Origin: Desulforhopalus sp. IMCC35007
GTDB taxonomy: Bacteria > Desulfobacterota > Desulfobulbia > Desulfobulbales > Desulfocapsaceae
Reading direction: 5' to 3'
Length of the DNA stretch: 64,000 bases
Assembly: GCF_005116575.1 (NCBI RefSeq)
Contig: NZ_SWCN01000003.1
Span: forward strand, 308,497 to 372,496
Below are positions 52,245 through 61,570 of this stretch, one piece after another. The number at the start of each line of letters is the position of its first letter. Position 1 is the first letter of the stretch. Position numbers and translations under genes: made by a program. Below the pieces are notes generated by a model that ran no database searches, was not told the origin of the DNA, and worked only from the letters and a program-made list of their open reading frames with translations.

Positions 52245-53390
52245 TTACTTGTCCCAGTGACACCCGGTACATTGAATGATGCCGGGCATAAGCCGTAACT
52301 TATTCTTGCGTTGCCCACCCTGAGCTGCAGCCGAAATTTTAATAACCCCTTCCTCATGGGGGTTATGGCAGGTTGAGCAGCCTATGAGACCATTGTAGAG
52401 AGGCAACTCCACCCCAATTCTTTCAACTGAGGTGCTGAGAGCTTGCAATATAACTTCAGAAGGTTTTACCAGATGCGAACCACCGGCCGGATGTTTTTGC
52501 TCAAATCCCGGATGGCATCCGACACAATAGACATTGGGATCTACTACAATGAAGGAGACGTTTTTCGGGCCAAAGAGAGAAACATCTGGTCGGTAGGCAT
52601 GACAGAAAAGGCAGGATCCCTCTATTATTTTTCCCTGGTCATCGAGCTGTTTGTGCGGATTGAGACGCCGATAAGACTCAAAAACATGGCAGACAAAACA
52701 AAACTCATCTCGACTAAGCTCACTTTTTCTGAGGAAATAAGGGTTTTGTCTGCCGACGGAAACTTTATTGAGTGCGTTTTCCTGCAGGGAGGATTTATGG
52801 CACGTTTCACAGGTCAACCTGCCCTCCCTTAAGGGCATCTCAGCAGGAACATGGGTGTTTTTAGACGGTGTAATCCCTACCGGGTGCATTTCTGGCATGG
52901 CAAAAGCAGAGTGGTGGCAGCGATTGCAGATGGTGTTAATGTCGCCATCATAGAGGAGGGCTGGGTTTTCTCTAGTTGGTGTTGCCTGCTTGTGGCAGGA
53001 AATGCACATGACATCACGCCAATGGGGATTGATGCTTCTCGAAAGTGCGGCAAGCTGCAGGTACTGCTGAGTCAGCAGGTATTTTTCGTTCCCTTTGCCA
53101 GGGCTACTGTCATGGGGGGTATGACAATCCAGGCAGGTTGGCCTGACATCATGCTGATCCTTGTCAGCTGAACCAGGCCACTTTCCTACAAGAGGGTCCA
53201 AAAACGGGTTTATACCCTCATAATGGGCTTTGGTGTAATAGTCCTGATGGCAGTCATGGCAAGGAGCCAGGACCTCGACAGCAGCAATCGGCGTCTCAGG
53301 TTTTAAGGCGCCTGATGCAGTTGTCGGCCCTATCAAAAAGACAAGGGTAAATCCTGCAAAAATAATCTTGTTCCTGCGGCAACACCCCAT
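52245..53390 (-). CDS. Decahaem cytochrome c, end of the first operon
   Basis: 381 residues. A signal peptide (FAGFTLVFLIGPTTASGA) precedes ten CXXCH motifs: CHDCH, CLDCH, CISCH, CNRCH, CETCH, CFVCH, CLFCH, CVGCH, CSTCH and CTGCH, the last four residues from the end (CHWDK). No lipobox; probably periplasmic or secreted. Ribosome site GAGGAA. It follows the 22-haem gene after 64 bases. The irregular spacing of the haem motifs differs from the repeats in the neighbouring large cytochrome. Confidence 0.87.
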   Translation of the reverse strand: MGCCRRNKIIFAGFTLVFLIGPTTASGALKPETPIAAVEVLAPCHDCHQDYYTKAHYEGINPFLDPLVGKWPGSADKDQHDVRPTCLDCHTPHDSSPGKGNEKYLLTQQYLQLAALSRSINPHWRDVMCISCHKQATPTRENPALLYDGDINTICNRCHHSAFAMPEMHPVGITPSKNTHVPAEMPLREGRLTCETCHKSSLQENALNKVSVGRQNPYFLRKSELSRDEFCFVCHVFESYRRLNPHKQLDDQGKIIEGSCLFCHAYRPDVSLFGPKNVSFIVVDPNVYCVGCHPGFEQKHPAGGSHLVKPSEVILQALSTSVERIGVELPLYNGLIGCSTCHNPHEEGVIKISAAAQGGQRKNKLRLMPGIIQCTGCHWDK

Positions 53391-53454
53391 ATTTTTTCCT
53401 CATTGGCGTTCCTTATAAATTCGGCCGCCAGCTAACAAAAGAGAGACCTAAGAA

Positions 53455-56139
53455 TCATGGTTCTCTGTTAAGCAGATGGTCGTGCAGGATGCCTTTTTTT
53501 TCAGCGCGTTGATGGTAGAACCTGTAGAGCATAAGTGTTTTTTTGCCATGACAGACATAACAGAGCTCACTCCTTGCACCTTTTCTCAGAAAACTGTCCA
53601 CAAGCGTTCCCTCGCTATTAGTTCCAGGGCCGGTCTTTTTCTCCCTACCAGACCAGATATGTGGATCGTGGCAGGTGGGGCATGATATTTCCCCTGTGTC
53701 TGCCCTGATACCGGCTCTACTGTATAAGGGGATGGGTTCCGGCTGAATTCTGACGGTGCTGAGAATCCCCTTGTAGGATTTTTTATAACCAAAATACAAC
53801 TGTGTCGGATGGGAGCCCGAGGTAACAACTTTTTCTTTACCTGCCCTCTTTTCCTGGTGGCAACCGTAACAGGCTTTTTCCATAAAATCTTGGCCTTGCT
53901 GGGTTAGTGGCGCGTTCCACAAGGCTCTCTCGGTTGTACTATTATGGATTGCGTGGCATGGTGAGCAGACAGATCCATCTTCTGGCAATTGATTTTTTAC
54001 GTTTACGGACGTTGGTGCGGTTACTCGCATATCATGGTCCGACCCTGCAATATATGTCTGCTCTTCATGGCACTGTTTACACAAAAGAGGTTTTTCACGA
54101 TTGGCGATGCGAAGAAAACTGCTGTCTTCATTTCCCTCTTCGTTGATACCTCTGCCCTTGCCTTCTATCTGGGAATTCCACTGGTGGGGGTCGTGACAGG
54201 TGTGGCATTCTATGACCGCTTGTCCGTCTTCTTTTCTATTCAGCGGTAATACCGTTTTACCCAACTCCACATCCACCGCCACCTCCACTGGGTGGGAATA
54301 GGCACCAACCTGTTTTTCAGCGGCTATCTGCTTTTTTCCATGGCAGCTGCGACAGAGATCAGACGGTGAAGAGACTTCTGTCCCAGCTGGGTGACCCCAG
54401 AGAAACTGCCCGGTTGCATTATGTACCACATGGCAACCACCGCAAAGTCCCGACTGCGCAACCGTCATGTTGTTGATATTTGTTTCTTTGGGCGCAGTAA
54501 CTCTAAGATCATGATCCGTTCCTTCAAGATGATACTTGGCACTGTGACAGCTTTTACAAAGGTCACTATCTCGGCCGGATGATTTGCGTAAAAAACTGTT
54601 TGTGGCATCGCCTTCTATGTTTTTGCCCTGCCCCTTAACTTTGTGAGTCGAACTCCACAGATGGGGGTCGTGGCAGGTGCTGCATTCCATAGAGTCGGTT
54701 CCTTGTACTGATTCAAACAGTGGCAATGACGGCAAACCTTCCACCGCTACACTCACCGGGTGGGTGTTCACACCCACCATTTTTTTCTTAGCCGGGCCAT
54801 CTTTACCGTGACAGTCCAGACAATAGCTGGATAATGATTTCCCGCTTTGTTTATTCTGCCTGGCCCAAAGATATTTGCCATCACCTTTGTGCGGAATATG
54901 ACATGGTCCGCACACCCCTGACTGGTTTACCGATTGCCCTGCCCGGTTCTCTATGGTCGGTGCAGTAATGGTTAAATCATGATCCGATCCTGCCACCTGC
55001 TGCTTTTCCGGATGACATGCCGCACAGAGCGGTCCCTTGCCTGCAACCAGAGATTTACTACCGGGCCTGTGCTCATGAATCTGATGACAAGTAAGACATT
55101 GCAGGCTCTGCCCCTCTCCGGCAAAGAGGAGCCTGTCACCTACGGTTTTAGGGGCATATTTTTTATAGAGCGGATGATTCTGCTTACCCGCAGCAAAACC
55201 CTTGTACTCCTTGTCAGCATGACAGACAATGCAGAGGCTGGAATCACTGGCGGCAAAGCGCAGGATTTTATTGACCGCTCTAGTTGCAGTATTATCTGAT
55301 TCCGCCGGAATTTCAAGCTGATGAACCTGATGACAGCTTATACACTGAATGGTTTTACCGGGGCCGGTAAATATCTTCTCCCCTTCAGGAAGTGTATCTT
55401 TTATCGCAACACCCAGTGGGTGGTTCTTCTGCGCTGATACAGACAAAGAAGTATCATCGACCTTTTTGGGATGGCAGACCGAACAAAGAGTAGAATCACT
55501 TACGGCAAAAATCAGGTTTTTCTTATCCAAACCGCCATGTGCTGTATGACAGCTTTCGCAGATTAATTGATTGACGTTAGTGTCAGACGGTACCCCACCG
55601 GCTGCAAAGATCTCCTCCGGCAAGGGATTTTTACCCATCTTGACGGGATGATTTTGAAAGTTCTTCGCCCCCTGGCCGGTATGACACATCTCGCACATCT
55701 GAGAATCATGGCTGGAAACCCGCAAGAAAATGGTGCGCTCAATACTGGTGTCAGTCGGCACCGAGTGTGCTGAATGGCAGGTGGCGCAAACCATCTTTCC
55801 TTCCTCGGAAAGGGGGAAAACTTTTGGGATTTTGACTTTTTTCGAAGGAACCATATCTGTAAGATGCCGGTCATGCATCCAAATTTGTCTACGCGAATCC
55901 TCAGTTGAACCGTCATGGCAACTCAGGCACATCATCTCTTCTCCGGCGACATCCTTTGTCTCCAGCGGCGTAAGAGGTGTACCGTGTCCTGCAACAAACT
56001 GATCCATCCAGCGGAAGTGGCAGATTGCGCATTCCCTGGAAGAATTCTGGGTCAAGTTACCAGCGGCCGAAAGCAATCCCGGCCATAACAACAATAGATG
56101 CAGAAATAAAAATATGATTATTGAAAGAGTTCCGCGCAT
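53455..56139 (-). CDS. 22-haem cytochrome c with three ~155-residue internal repeats
   Basis: About 894 residues from ATG 56139 (the GTG at 56145 is an alternative). A signal peptide (LSIIIFLFLHLLLLWPGLLS) precedes 22 CXXCH motifs. From about residue 383 a repeat of ~155-160 residues occurs three times: G(S/T)DHDLRVTAP, a short gap, SGVCGPCHxxH, LWxx, CxxCHGK, HPVxVAV, CxTCHDPHxWSS, GEGxNxEG, SFLR, LCKxCH. Each unit carries five haems or so. The size and repeat structure suggest a long linear haem chain, likely outside the cell. There is no lipobox. The NHL gene lies just upstream. Confidence 0.88.
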   Translation of the reverse strand: MRGTLSIIIFLFLHLLLLWPGLLSAAGNLTQNSSRECAICHFRWMDQFVAGHGTPLTPLETKDVAGEEMMCLSCHDGSTEDSRRQIWMHDRHLTDMVPSKKVKIPKVFPLSEEGKMVCATCHSAHSVPTDTSIERTIFLRVSSHDSQMCEMCHTGQGAKNFQNHPVKMGKNPLPEEIFAAGGVPSDTNVNQLICESCHTAHGGLDKKNLIFAVSDSTLCSVCHPKKVDDTSLSVSAQKNHPLGVAIKDTLPEGEKIFTGPGKTIQCISCHQVHQLEIPAESDNTATRAVNKILRFAASDSSLCIVCHADKEYKGFAAGKQNHPLYKKYAPKTVGDRLLFAGEGQSLQCLTCHQIHEHRPGSKSLVAGKGPLCAACHPEKQQVAGSDHDLTITAPTIENRAGQSVNQSGVCGPCHIPHKGDGKYLWARQNKQSGKSLSSYCLDCHGKDGPAKKKMVGVNTHPVSVAVEGLPSLPLFESVQGTDSMECSTCHDPHLWSSTHKVKGQGKNIEGDATNSFLRKSSGRDSDLCKSCHSAKYHLEGTDHDLRVTAPKETNINNMTVAQSGLCGGCHVVHNATGQFLWGHPAGTEVSSPSDLCRSCHGKKQIAAEKQVGAYSHPVEVAVDVELGKTVLPLNRKEDGQAVIECHTCHDPHQWNSQIEGKGRGINEEGNEDSSFLRIANREKPLLCKQCHEEQTYIAGSDHDMRVTAPTSVNVKNQLPEDGSVCSPCHAIHNSTTERALWNAPLTQQGQDFMEKACYGCHQEKRAGKEKVVTSGSHPTQLYFGYKKSYKGILSTVRIQPEPIPLYSRAGIRADTGEISCPTCHDPHIWSGREKKTGPGTNSEGTLVDSFLRKGARSELCYVCHGKKTLMLYRFYHQRAEKKGILHDHLLNREP

Positions 56140-56146
56140 GGTCACG

Positions 56147-57100
56147 CTACCTCTGTCGCTCCATTACAAGAAGACGATTGGTGTACATTTCAACAACCAG
56201 CAATCTATCCTCGGACGCAGCCATTCCCATGGGGGTGGTAAATTTAAACAGTTTCCCATCCTCATCCGCCACTACTCCAAGAAAATTGCCCCTTTGATCA
56301 AAGATCTGTACAACACCCAGATAGCTGTCAGAGACAAAGACCTCCCCCAGGTCATTGACAGCTATCCCTTTGGGGCGAAAAAATTGGCCCGGCTCAATGC
56401 CCCATTCTCCGATAAACTGTTTGAACGTTCCATCCGGATTAAGGACCTGCACTCGGGTATTAATGACCTCGACCACATAGATATTACCAGCGCGGTCCAT
56501 ATCCATCATAAAGGGGAAACGAAACTCCCCAGGATTGCGTCCCATCCCACCATGCGACCAGATTAGCCCCCCCCTTCTGCCAACGGCTATCATCCTGTGA
56601 TTATCGTTGTCAACAGTGATGACGGTCTTGTTATCCGGACCATAATGGAGGTCGGTCGGATCAGCCACCTTTCCCTCGGTGGCCGCGGGGATATCAATAT
56701 AGCCAGGAACTCTCTCCCCAGGGGGAAAGATAGCCACCCGATGGCTACCGGAATCGGCGACCAACACCTCACCGGCATCACTGACATCAATACCAAGCGG
56801 TTGATCTAAAATCCCCTGCCCCCCAAGGGTGAAAAGAGGTGTACCAAGACCATCAAAAACCCTCACCAGATCTGCCGTCCCATCAAGGACATACATTCTA
56901 CCATCGGCGTCAAGTGCCACATCAGTTGGCAGATGCATCGATCCTGCTATTTCCAGAACCTTTCGATACCTCACTGTCCCGGTGGAATTGCCAGATGCAA
57001 GGAGAAGACCGGGAGCTAGACATATCCCTAATATGGTGAAAATGAGCAGGCTGCTACGCAAAGAACCCACCAGCAAAGACAGATACCTGTCAACCATCAT
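56147..57100 (-). CDS. NHL-repeat protein, secreted
   Basis: 317 residues from ATG 57100 (ATG 57097 is possible; the apparent frame start at 57109 is TTG). Signal-like LLIFTILGICLAPGLLLASG. Six NHL blades: LPTDVALDADGRMYVLDGTAD, QPLGIDVSDAGEVLVADSGSHR, DPTDLHYGPDNKTVITVDNDNHR, FPFMMDMDRAGNIYVVEVINTR, RPKGIAVNDLGEVFVSDSYLG and TPMGMAASEDRLLVVEMYTNR. It has no lipobox, unlike its two paralogues in the cluster, and lies between the cytochrome b gene and the 22-haem gene. Confidence 0.83.
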   Translation of the reverse strand: MMVDRYLSLLVGSLRSSLLIFTILGICLAPGLLLASGNSTGTVRYRKVLEIAGSMHLPTDVALDADGRMYVLDGTADLVRVFDGLGTPLFTLGGQGILDQPLGIDVSDAGEVLVADSGSHRVAIFPPGERVPGYIDIPAATEGKVADPTDLHYGPDNKTVITVDNDNHRMIAVGRRGGLIWSHGGMGRNPGEFRFPFMMDMDRAGNIYVVEVINTRVQVLNPDGTFKQFIGEWGIEPGQFFRPKGIAVNDLGEVFVSDSYLGVVQIFDQRGNFLGVVADEDGKLFKFTTPMGMAASEDRLLVVEMYTNRLLVMERQR

Positions 57101-57101
57101 C

Positions 57102-58685
57102 TCAATCAATTGAGCGGTCCTCTTTCTCTAGTCTTTTTAATTTTTCCTGTTTCATAAGATCAGGATCGAACATGGTAGGCAGATAGAAGTCCATATACCT
57201 GCTGATCATGTCCGCCACTTCTGTTCTGTACAGGCTCTCCGCCCTAGTGGTGGTATAGCCCACTGCTTTCAGGTCTACATACCCGTTTTTACTGTGGCAT
57301 TCCGTACACTGTAATGGTTTTCTCGAGATGTCCTTATGAAGAATAACCTTCGCCCTTGCCTGTTCCGTAGGCGTCAGTCTATTTTTGCCGGCCATGTACT
57401 CCTTGGCGAATTGTTCGTTGGTTGATTGGTCCAGACGCCTGGGTTCCGCCGAGCTTGAGGACGTCAAAACCGGAACAAGCCGCGCACCGTAAACACCATT
57501 ATCTCCTTCAATCTCTGTGACGACCTTTTCTGTCCAGTTGTCAAACCAGGCGTAGTGCACCTTGCCACTTACATCCTCCCGGCGTACATGGCAGGTTTCA
57601 CAGGCCATAAAATAGTTATGCATATTTAAAAAAGACCGAATATCTGGTGCTTTCCCATGGGGGAAAGTACCATGGCAGGTCACGCAGATAGGCGGATTGG
57701 CAATTTGCAGTTTGACCGTCTGATCCATATTATGAAAATGATTGGATGTTTCTTGCTGTTTGGGCTTATTGATAAGTTTTTCCAGCTCACTCCTCTGTTG
57801 CATCGCCGCTTGCGCATCTCCCTGATAGTTGGGTGGAAAATATAAAATCTTCACCAATAAAAAAGAGACAACGGCAAAAAAGAAGATAGAGGCAAGGGAG
57901 ATAAATTCTCTAAAGCTCTGAACGAAACCCTTCTTACCAGCCAATTGGCCAATTTCACCATGCTCTTTACTGTCATCAACAGGGGCAAGTTTTCCTTCTT
58001 TAACCAAGCGAGCATATTGAAGATAATGTTCCTCTTTTAAATGATGGGCGGATATTTTACCGTCAATCCAAGTATTGTTCATGGGGAACTGTCCCGGCTT
58101 CCAGTGTACTGCATAGAAATGCCAGACAATGATGGCAAGGGTCGCCAGAATGGCTTCCATGCCATGGATAAGGATCGAAAGATCAAGGATAAATTTACTC
58201 CAGTAACCCTCCGACCAGAGAAAAATCCCGGTGACTGAAATAATTACAGTCCCAGCAACAAGCGCCCAGTATTCTGCTTTCTCCCGGTAATCAAAACGCT
58301 CAAATTCCGGTGGTCTTGGCCGTATACCAATGTAATAAGCAATGTTTGCGAAGACATCTTTTATGTCTTTAAAGGTTGGGAGCATGTCAATAAAAAAGGC
58401 TCGGCCCTGTTTGGACGCACCCAGATAAACCATGTGATAGAGAGCGGTCAGGATCATGGCAACTCCAGCGACACGGTGGATAAGGCTACGGTAGTAAAAA
58501 ATCGTCTGACCGTATTTACCGAGTTTTACTATTGCCTCCTCTGGTATCCGCAGCATATAGCCGGTAATGACCAGGATAACAAAGGTGAGAAAGGTGAGAA
58601 GATGCTGGATCCTTTCCTGTTTATGCAGACGAATGATCTCCGTTGGCAGGGACTCGCTTGTTGTCACTTTCTCATTATTTATCAT
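57102..58685 (-). CDS. Cytochrome b (membrane, formate-dehydrogenase gamma-like) fused to trihaem cytochrome c
   Basis: 527 residues. The N-terminal ~240 residues have about four to five helices with histidines for b-haems (YYRSLIHRVAGVAMILTALYHMV and LIHGMEAILATLAIIVWHFYAVHW), resembling the cytochrome b subunit of formate dehydrogenases and CbcL-like quinol oxidases. A later helix (LASIFFFAVVSFLLVKIL) leads to a periplasmic domain with CVTCH, CETCH and CTECH. It is the probable quinol-oxidising entry point of the conduit. It overlaps the preceding gene by 11 bases. Confidence 0.87.
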   Translation of the reverse strand: MINNEKVTTSESLPTEIIRLHKQERIQHLLTFLTFVILVITGYMLRIPEEAIVKLGKYGQTIFYYRSLIHRVAGVAMILTALYHMVYLGASKQGRAFFIDMLPTFKDIKDVFANIAYYIGIRPRPPEFERFDYREKAEYWALVAGTVIISVTGIFLWSEGYWSKFILDLSILIHGMEAILATLAIIVWHFYAVHWKPGQFPMNNTWIDGKISAHHLKEEHYLQYARLVKEGKLAPVDDSKEHGEIGQLAGKKGFVQSFREFISLASIFFFAVVSFLLVKILYFPPNYQGDAQAAMQQRSELEKLINKPKQQETSNHFHNMDQTVKLQIANPPICVTCHGTFPHGKAPDIRSFLNMHNYFMACETCHVRREDVSGKVHYAWFDNWTEKVVTEIEGDNGVYGARLVPVLTSSSSAEPRRLDQSTNEQFAKEYMAGKNRLTPTEQARAKVILHKDISRKPLQCTECHSKNGYVDLKAVGYTTTRAESLYRTEVADMISRYMDFYLPTMFDPDLMKQEKLKRLEKEDRSID

Positions 58686-59880
58686 GACCAGCCCCCTTAT
58701 TATTTTTCCGAATTTTAACAGCTCTATAAAAATCCATCATCTGGTGGATTAGCATCCCACCAATTACCACCGTTATCAGGAGAGTATAAATATATTTCAC
58801 CAGCATTAAGATCTTCCATTGGTTACGTTGCTGCTCATTGAGACTGGTTAAATCTTTTTCTTCTTCCGACATCATCTTGACAAAACTATGGTTTGTCTTC
58901 CCTACCGTAACACCCGCCTCCGGAGGTTCACCACTCATCAAGGCCATGGCAGTTTCTTCAAGCCCTAGACCTTTCTTGTGTATCTTGCCAGACGAGAAAG
59001 AGGCGACCGCATTCGGGTGACAAATTTGCGTCCCGTTCTGGTTGCTGCAGGTTTGCTGCAGGTTTTGGGGGTGCACTGGAGATACGGAGGCCTGGGTTGT
59101 TGCCATTGAATGAATCGTATAACCTACCGGTGCATGGCAACTGAGGCAATCCGGCGCATTTACGTCACCATAAAGTACCCCCTTCCAATGAAAGGTGTCC
59201 TTGTAGTTATCAGTCGTCACCAGCCCATGGCGCATCATTTTTTCTTCATCCTGATGGCAGAGAAGACACAGTTTTACAGTTTCCAAAGAGGTCTTGGAGC
59301 GGTGTAGTCGATGACTGAAGTGCTGGTAAAACCGATTAGCCCATTCCTTTTCACTATGGCAACCTATACATCTCCTGAGAGCATCAGCCGAAACACCAGC
59401 TTCCTGGTTTAGAACACCAGTAACCGGCTGTAAAACCGTATTGATATGACAATCGGTACATTTGGGCATGTCCTCTTCAAACTTTTTTGGATTGTCTTCT
59501 GTTCCCAGACCATGCACACTTGCATTCAGTTCACCATAGATGTTGCCATGGGAAAACTCCCTGTCGGTTGAAGGTTCTTTGATGTGACATTTGGTCGAAC
59601 AATTCACCTTGGCGATATCGGCATGGGGGATTTTGTCAAGATTCAGATGACAATTTCTGCAAAGGATCTTTCCATGTACGGAATTTTTGTATTTATTATT
59701 GCCAACGTAGAAGAGACGAAGACGACCGGTCTTCTGATCTATCCTGGCCAACCCCGGATACTTGTGACAGATGAGGCAACCCTCCTCGTCTGCAGCGATT
59801 ACTCCGGAGGGATTCGTCATTACGAAAAGCGTGAACATGCACAGCAAAGAACGTATACTCATGCTTAAATGTATAGTCAT
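58675..59880 (-). CDS. Membrane-anchored multihaem cytochrome c, first gene of the first operon
   Basis: 401 residues from ATG 59880 (GTG at 59883 possible). A signal peptide precedes six CXXCH (CLICH, CRNCH, CTDCH, CIGCH, CLLCH, CLSCH), one CSTKCH (CX3CH) and a further possible site TCSNQNGTQICH (CX8CH). A C-terminal transmembrane helix (YIYTLLITVVIGGMLIHQMM) anchors it in the inner membrane. Together with the following cytochrome b it would form the quinol-oxidising complex. A leader element lies 217 bases upstream. Confidence 0.87.
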   Translation of the reverse strand: MTIHLSMSIRSLLCMFTLFVMTNPSGVIAADEEGCLICHKYPGLARIDQKTGRLRLFYVGNNKYKNSVHGKILCRNCHLNLDKIPHADIAKVNCSTKCHIKEPSTDREFSHGNIYGELNASVHGLGTEDNPKKFEEDMPKCTDCHINTVLQPVTGVLNQEAGVSADALRRCIGCHSEKEWANRFYQHFSHRLHRSKTSLETVKLCLLCHQDEEKMMRHGLVTTDNYKDTFHWKGVLYGDVNAPDCLSCHAPVGYTIHSMATTQASVSPVHPQNLQQTCSNQNGTQICHPNAVASFSSGKIHKKGLGLEETAMALMSGEPPEAGVTVGKTNHSFVKMMSEEEKDLTSLNEQQRNQWKILMLVKYIYTLLITVVIGGMLIHQMMDFYRAVKIRKNNKGAGHDK

Positions 59881-60100
59881 CACCCCACCTCAACCAGTAT
59901 TTGAATATCTTTTGGGCCAACCATGAAGATCTGTTTTCCTGGTTAGCCTTCGCTGTATTTTGATGATGTCGGAAAAAACCTCCCCGTGAGTGAGTACAAA
60001 TGCTTTATACTACAGACACTTAATGTGAAAGTTAGGTTCTGTGTTTTTTTAAACCGTGCATATGCATTTTATATAAAAATCATACATCTATTTAATAGAC

Positions 60101-60143
60101 AAAAAAGAGGGATTTCCCTACTTATGGGCCACCAAGTCCCTCT
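60101..60143 (-). ncRNA. Conserved terminator-like leader element, copy 2
   Basis: On the minus strand AGAGGGACTTGGTGGCCCAT...AGTAGGGAAATCCCTCTTTTTT: outer stem AGAGGGA/TCCCTCT (7 bp), 5' internal loop CTTGGTGG, inner stem CCC/GGG, 3' loop AAA, T6. It shares with copy 1 the block AGGGAAATCCCTCTTTTTT and the TTGG...CCC spacing, while the connecting bases differ. It ends 217 bases before the first gene of the operon. Confidence 0.6.
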
Positions 60144-60922
60144 ATCCAGTAGTTCTCTTATCATGCGCATTTTATCTTAACTGGAGGCGAGCCACTTAAT
60201 CCATGGGTAACACAACATTTTGTAGTTACTTAATCTTGACAAGCCTTCTCATGGAAGAAATTCGGGCTATTTCCATTCAGGATATTGTTTTTTCTTTATA
60301 CGGGAAGAAAAAGTCTGGCTGTAACAGGAAGAACAACCTGCTTCATTACATATAATTCAATCTTTCATGACATTTTGATGACGTTGTAACAAGAATCCAT
60401 CGCTTTTCTATCAGGCTGTTTTCATCATCATTGTTGAAAATCGAACGAGGGTATATCAACTGGTCATTACGACCAGTATGGCGGGTAGTCGTTCAACGGA
60501 ATGGTGATAGTGGTGGTACACCCTGATGTTGTAAACACTAAAGGGTAAGTGACATCAAGAAGACAGCAAATGCTCTAGTTTTGCGCAAGCGGTTCGACGA
60601 GCTATAGTATGCCTATAAAGTGCGACGTGACCACCTGCAGGTGTCGCAAACTCCGGTGGGATGCTGCTGGACGGTTACAGAGACTCAATGACTGGTTATG
60701 AACCAAATGCGAGACACCATTGATTAATCAGTACTTTGGAAAAACTATAAAAGATCTGCAGGATGCAACTCCATTAAACGGAAGGTCAAGTCGGGACTCA
60801 GTTCAGTATCCCCTGAGGGGGTGTAATCGTGCATTCAAGCTATTAATATTAAAATCTTTCTCTATTTTCTTGTTTTTTATATCCCTCTAGGAGATACGTG
60901 AATGGTTTGCAGAAGTAAGACA
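60144..60922. other. Intergenic region upstream of the cytochrome operons
   Basis: About 780 bases with no supported gene. Visible structure: hairpin ACTGGTC-ATTAC-GACCAGT (60461-60479) and the dyad CACCTGCAGGTG (60632-60643) flanked by TGCGAC / GTCGCA. These may be regulatory sites or remnants. A minus-strand promoter for the operon at 59880 should be here. Confidence 0.4.
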
Positions 60923-61570
60923 CTAAAGCCCTGTTAACCCTTCACGGATTGCATACTTTACCAGACCAGCGACGGTGTTTATCTGCAGCTTGTCCATGAT
61001 CCGCCGCCTTCTACCTTCAATAGCCTTTACACTTACAAAGAGCTTATCGGCAATTTCTCTAGTTGCAAAGCCTTCAGCAATCAACTGAAGTACTTCGCGT
61101 TCTTTTGTTGTGAGGGGTTCTTGTTTTGTTTGGGCGACAAGCTGCCGACGGTAATCATTCACCACCGTGCCAGCAATTTGGGGACTAAGATAGGTTTGCC
61201 CATTATGGACGGCATCAAGGGCCAGTTTGAGTTCCTGGAAGGCGCATTCTTTGAGGAGAAAACCGTAAGCACCTGCTTTCAGGGCTCCAGCAATAAAGCG
61301 TTTGTCGGAATGCATGGACAGAACTATGATTTTACAAAATGGCATCTCCTCAATAATGGAACTAGTGGCATCGATGCCGTTCATCTCCGGCATACTGAGG
61401 TCCATAATGATGATATCCGGCTTTTCCCGACGAGCGAGCTTAATGGCTTGTCGGCCGTCGCCGGCCCGACCAACGATTGCGTAACCGGAGAGTCCCTCTA
61501 TAAGCGAACAGAGGCCATCACGGACGATTTTATGGTCGTCTACCACAAGAATTTTAACCGCCATAGTCAT
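60923..61570 (-). CDS. NarL/FixJ-family response regulator
   Basis: 215 residues. The receiver domain has the phospho-acceptor D57 in DIIIMDLSMPEMNGID, the acidic pair VVDDHK, the Thr/Ser in VLSMHSDK and the Lys in LLKECAFQEL. A LuxR-type HTH lies at 147-212 (LTTKEREVLQLIAEGFATREIADKLFVSVKAIEGRRRRIM). It is encoded directly after the histidine kinase and about 1 kb upstream of the cytochrome operons in the same direction. It is likely their regulator, but no site has been proved. Confidence 0.92.
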   Translation of the reverse strand: MTMAVKILVVDDHKIVRDGLCSLIEGLSGYAIVGRAGDGRQAIKLARREKPDIIIMDLSMPEMNGIDATSSIIEEMPFCKIIVLSMHSDKRFIAGALKAGAYGFLLKECAFQELKLALDAVHNGQTYLSPQIAGTVVNDYRRQLVAQTKQEPLTTKEREVLQLIAEGFATREIADKLFVSVKAIEGRRRRIMDKLQINTVAGLVKYAIREGLTGL

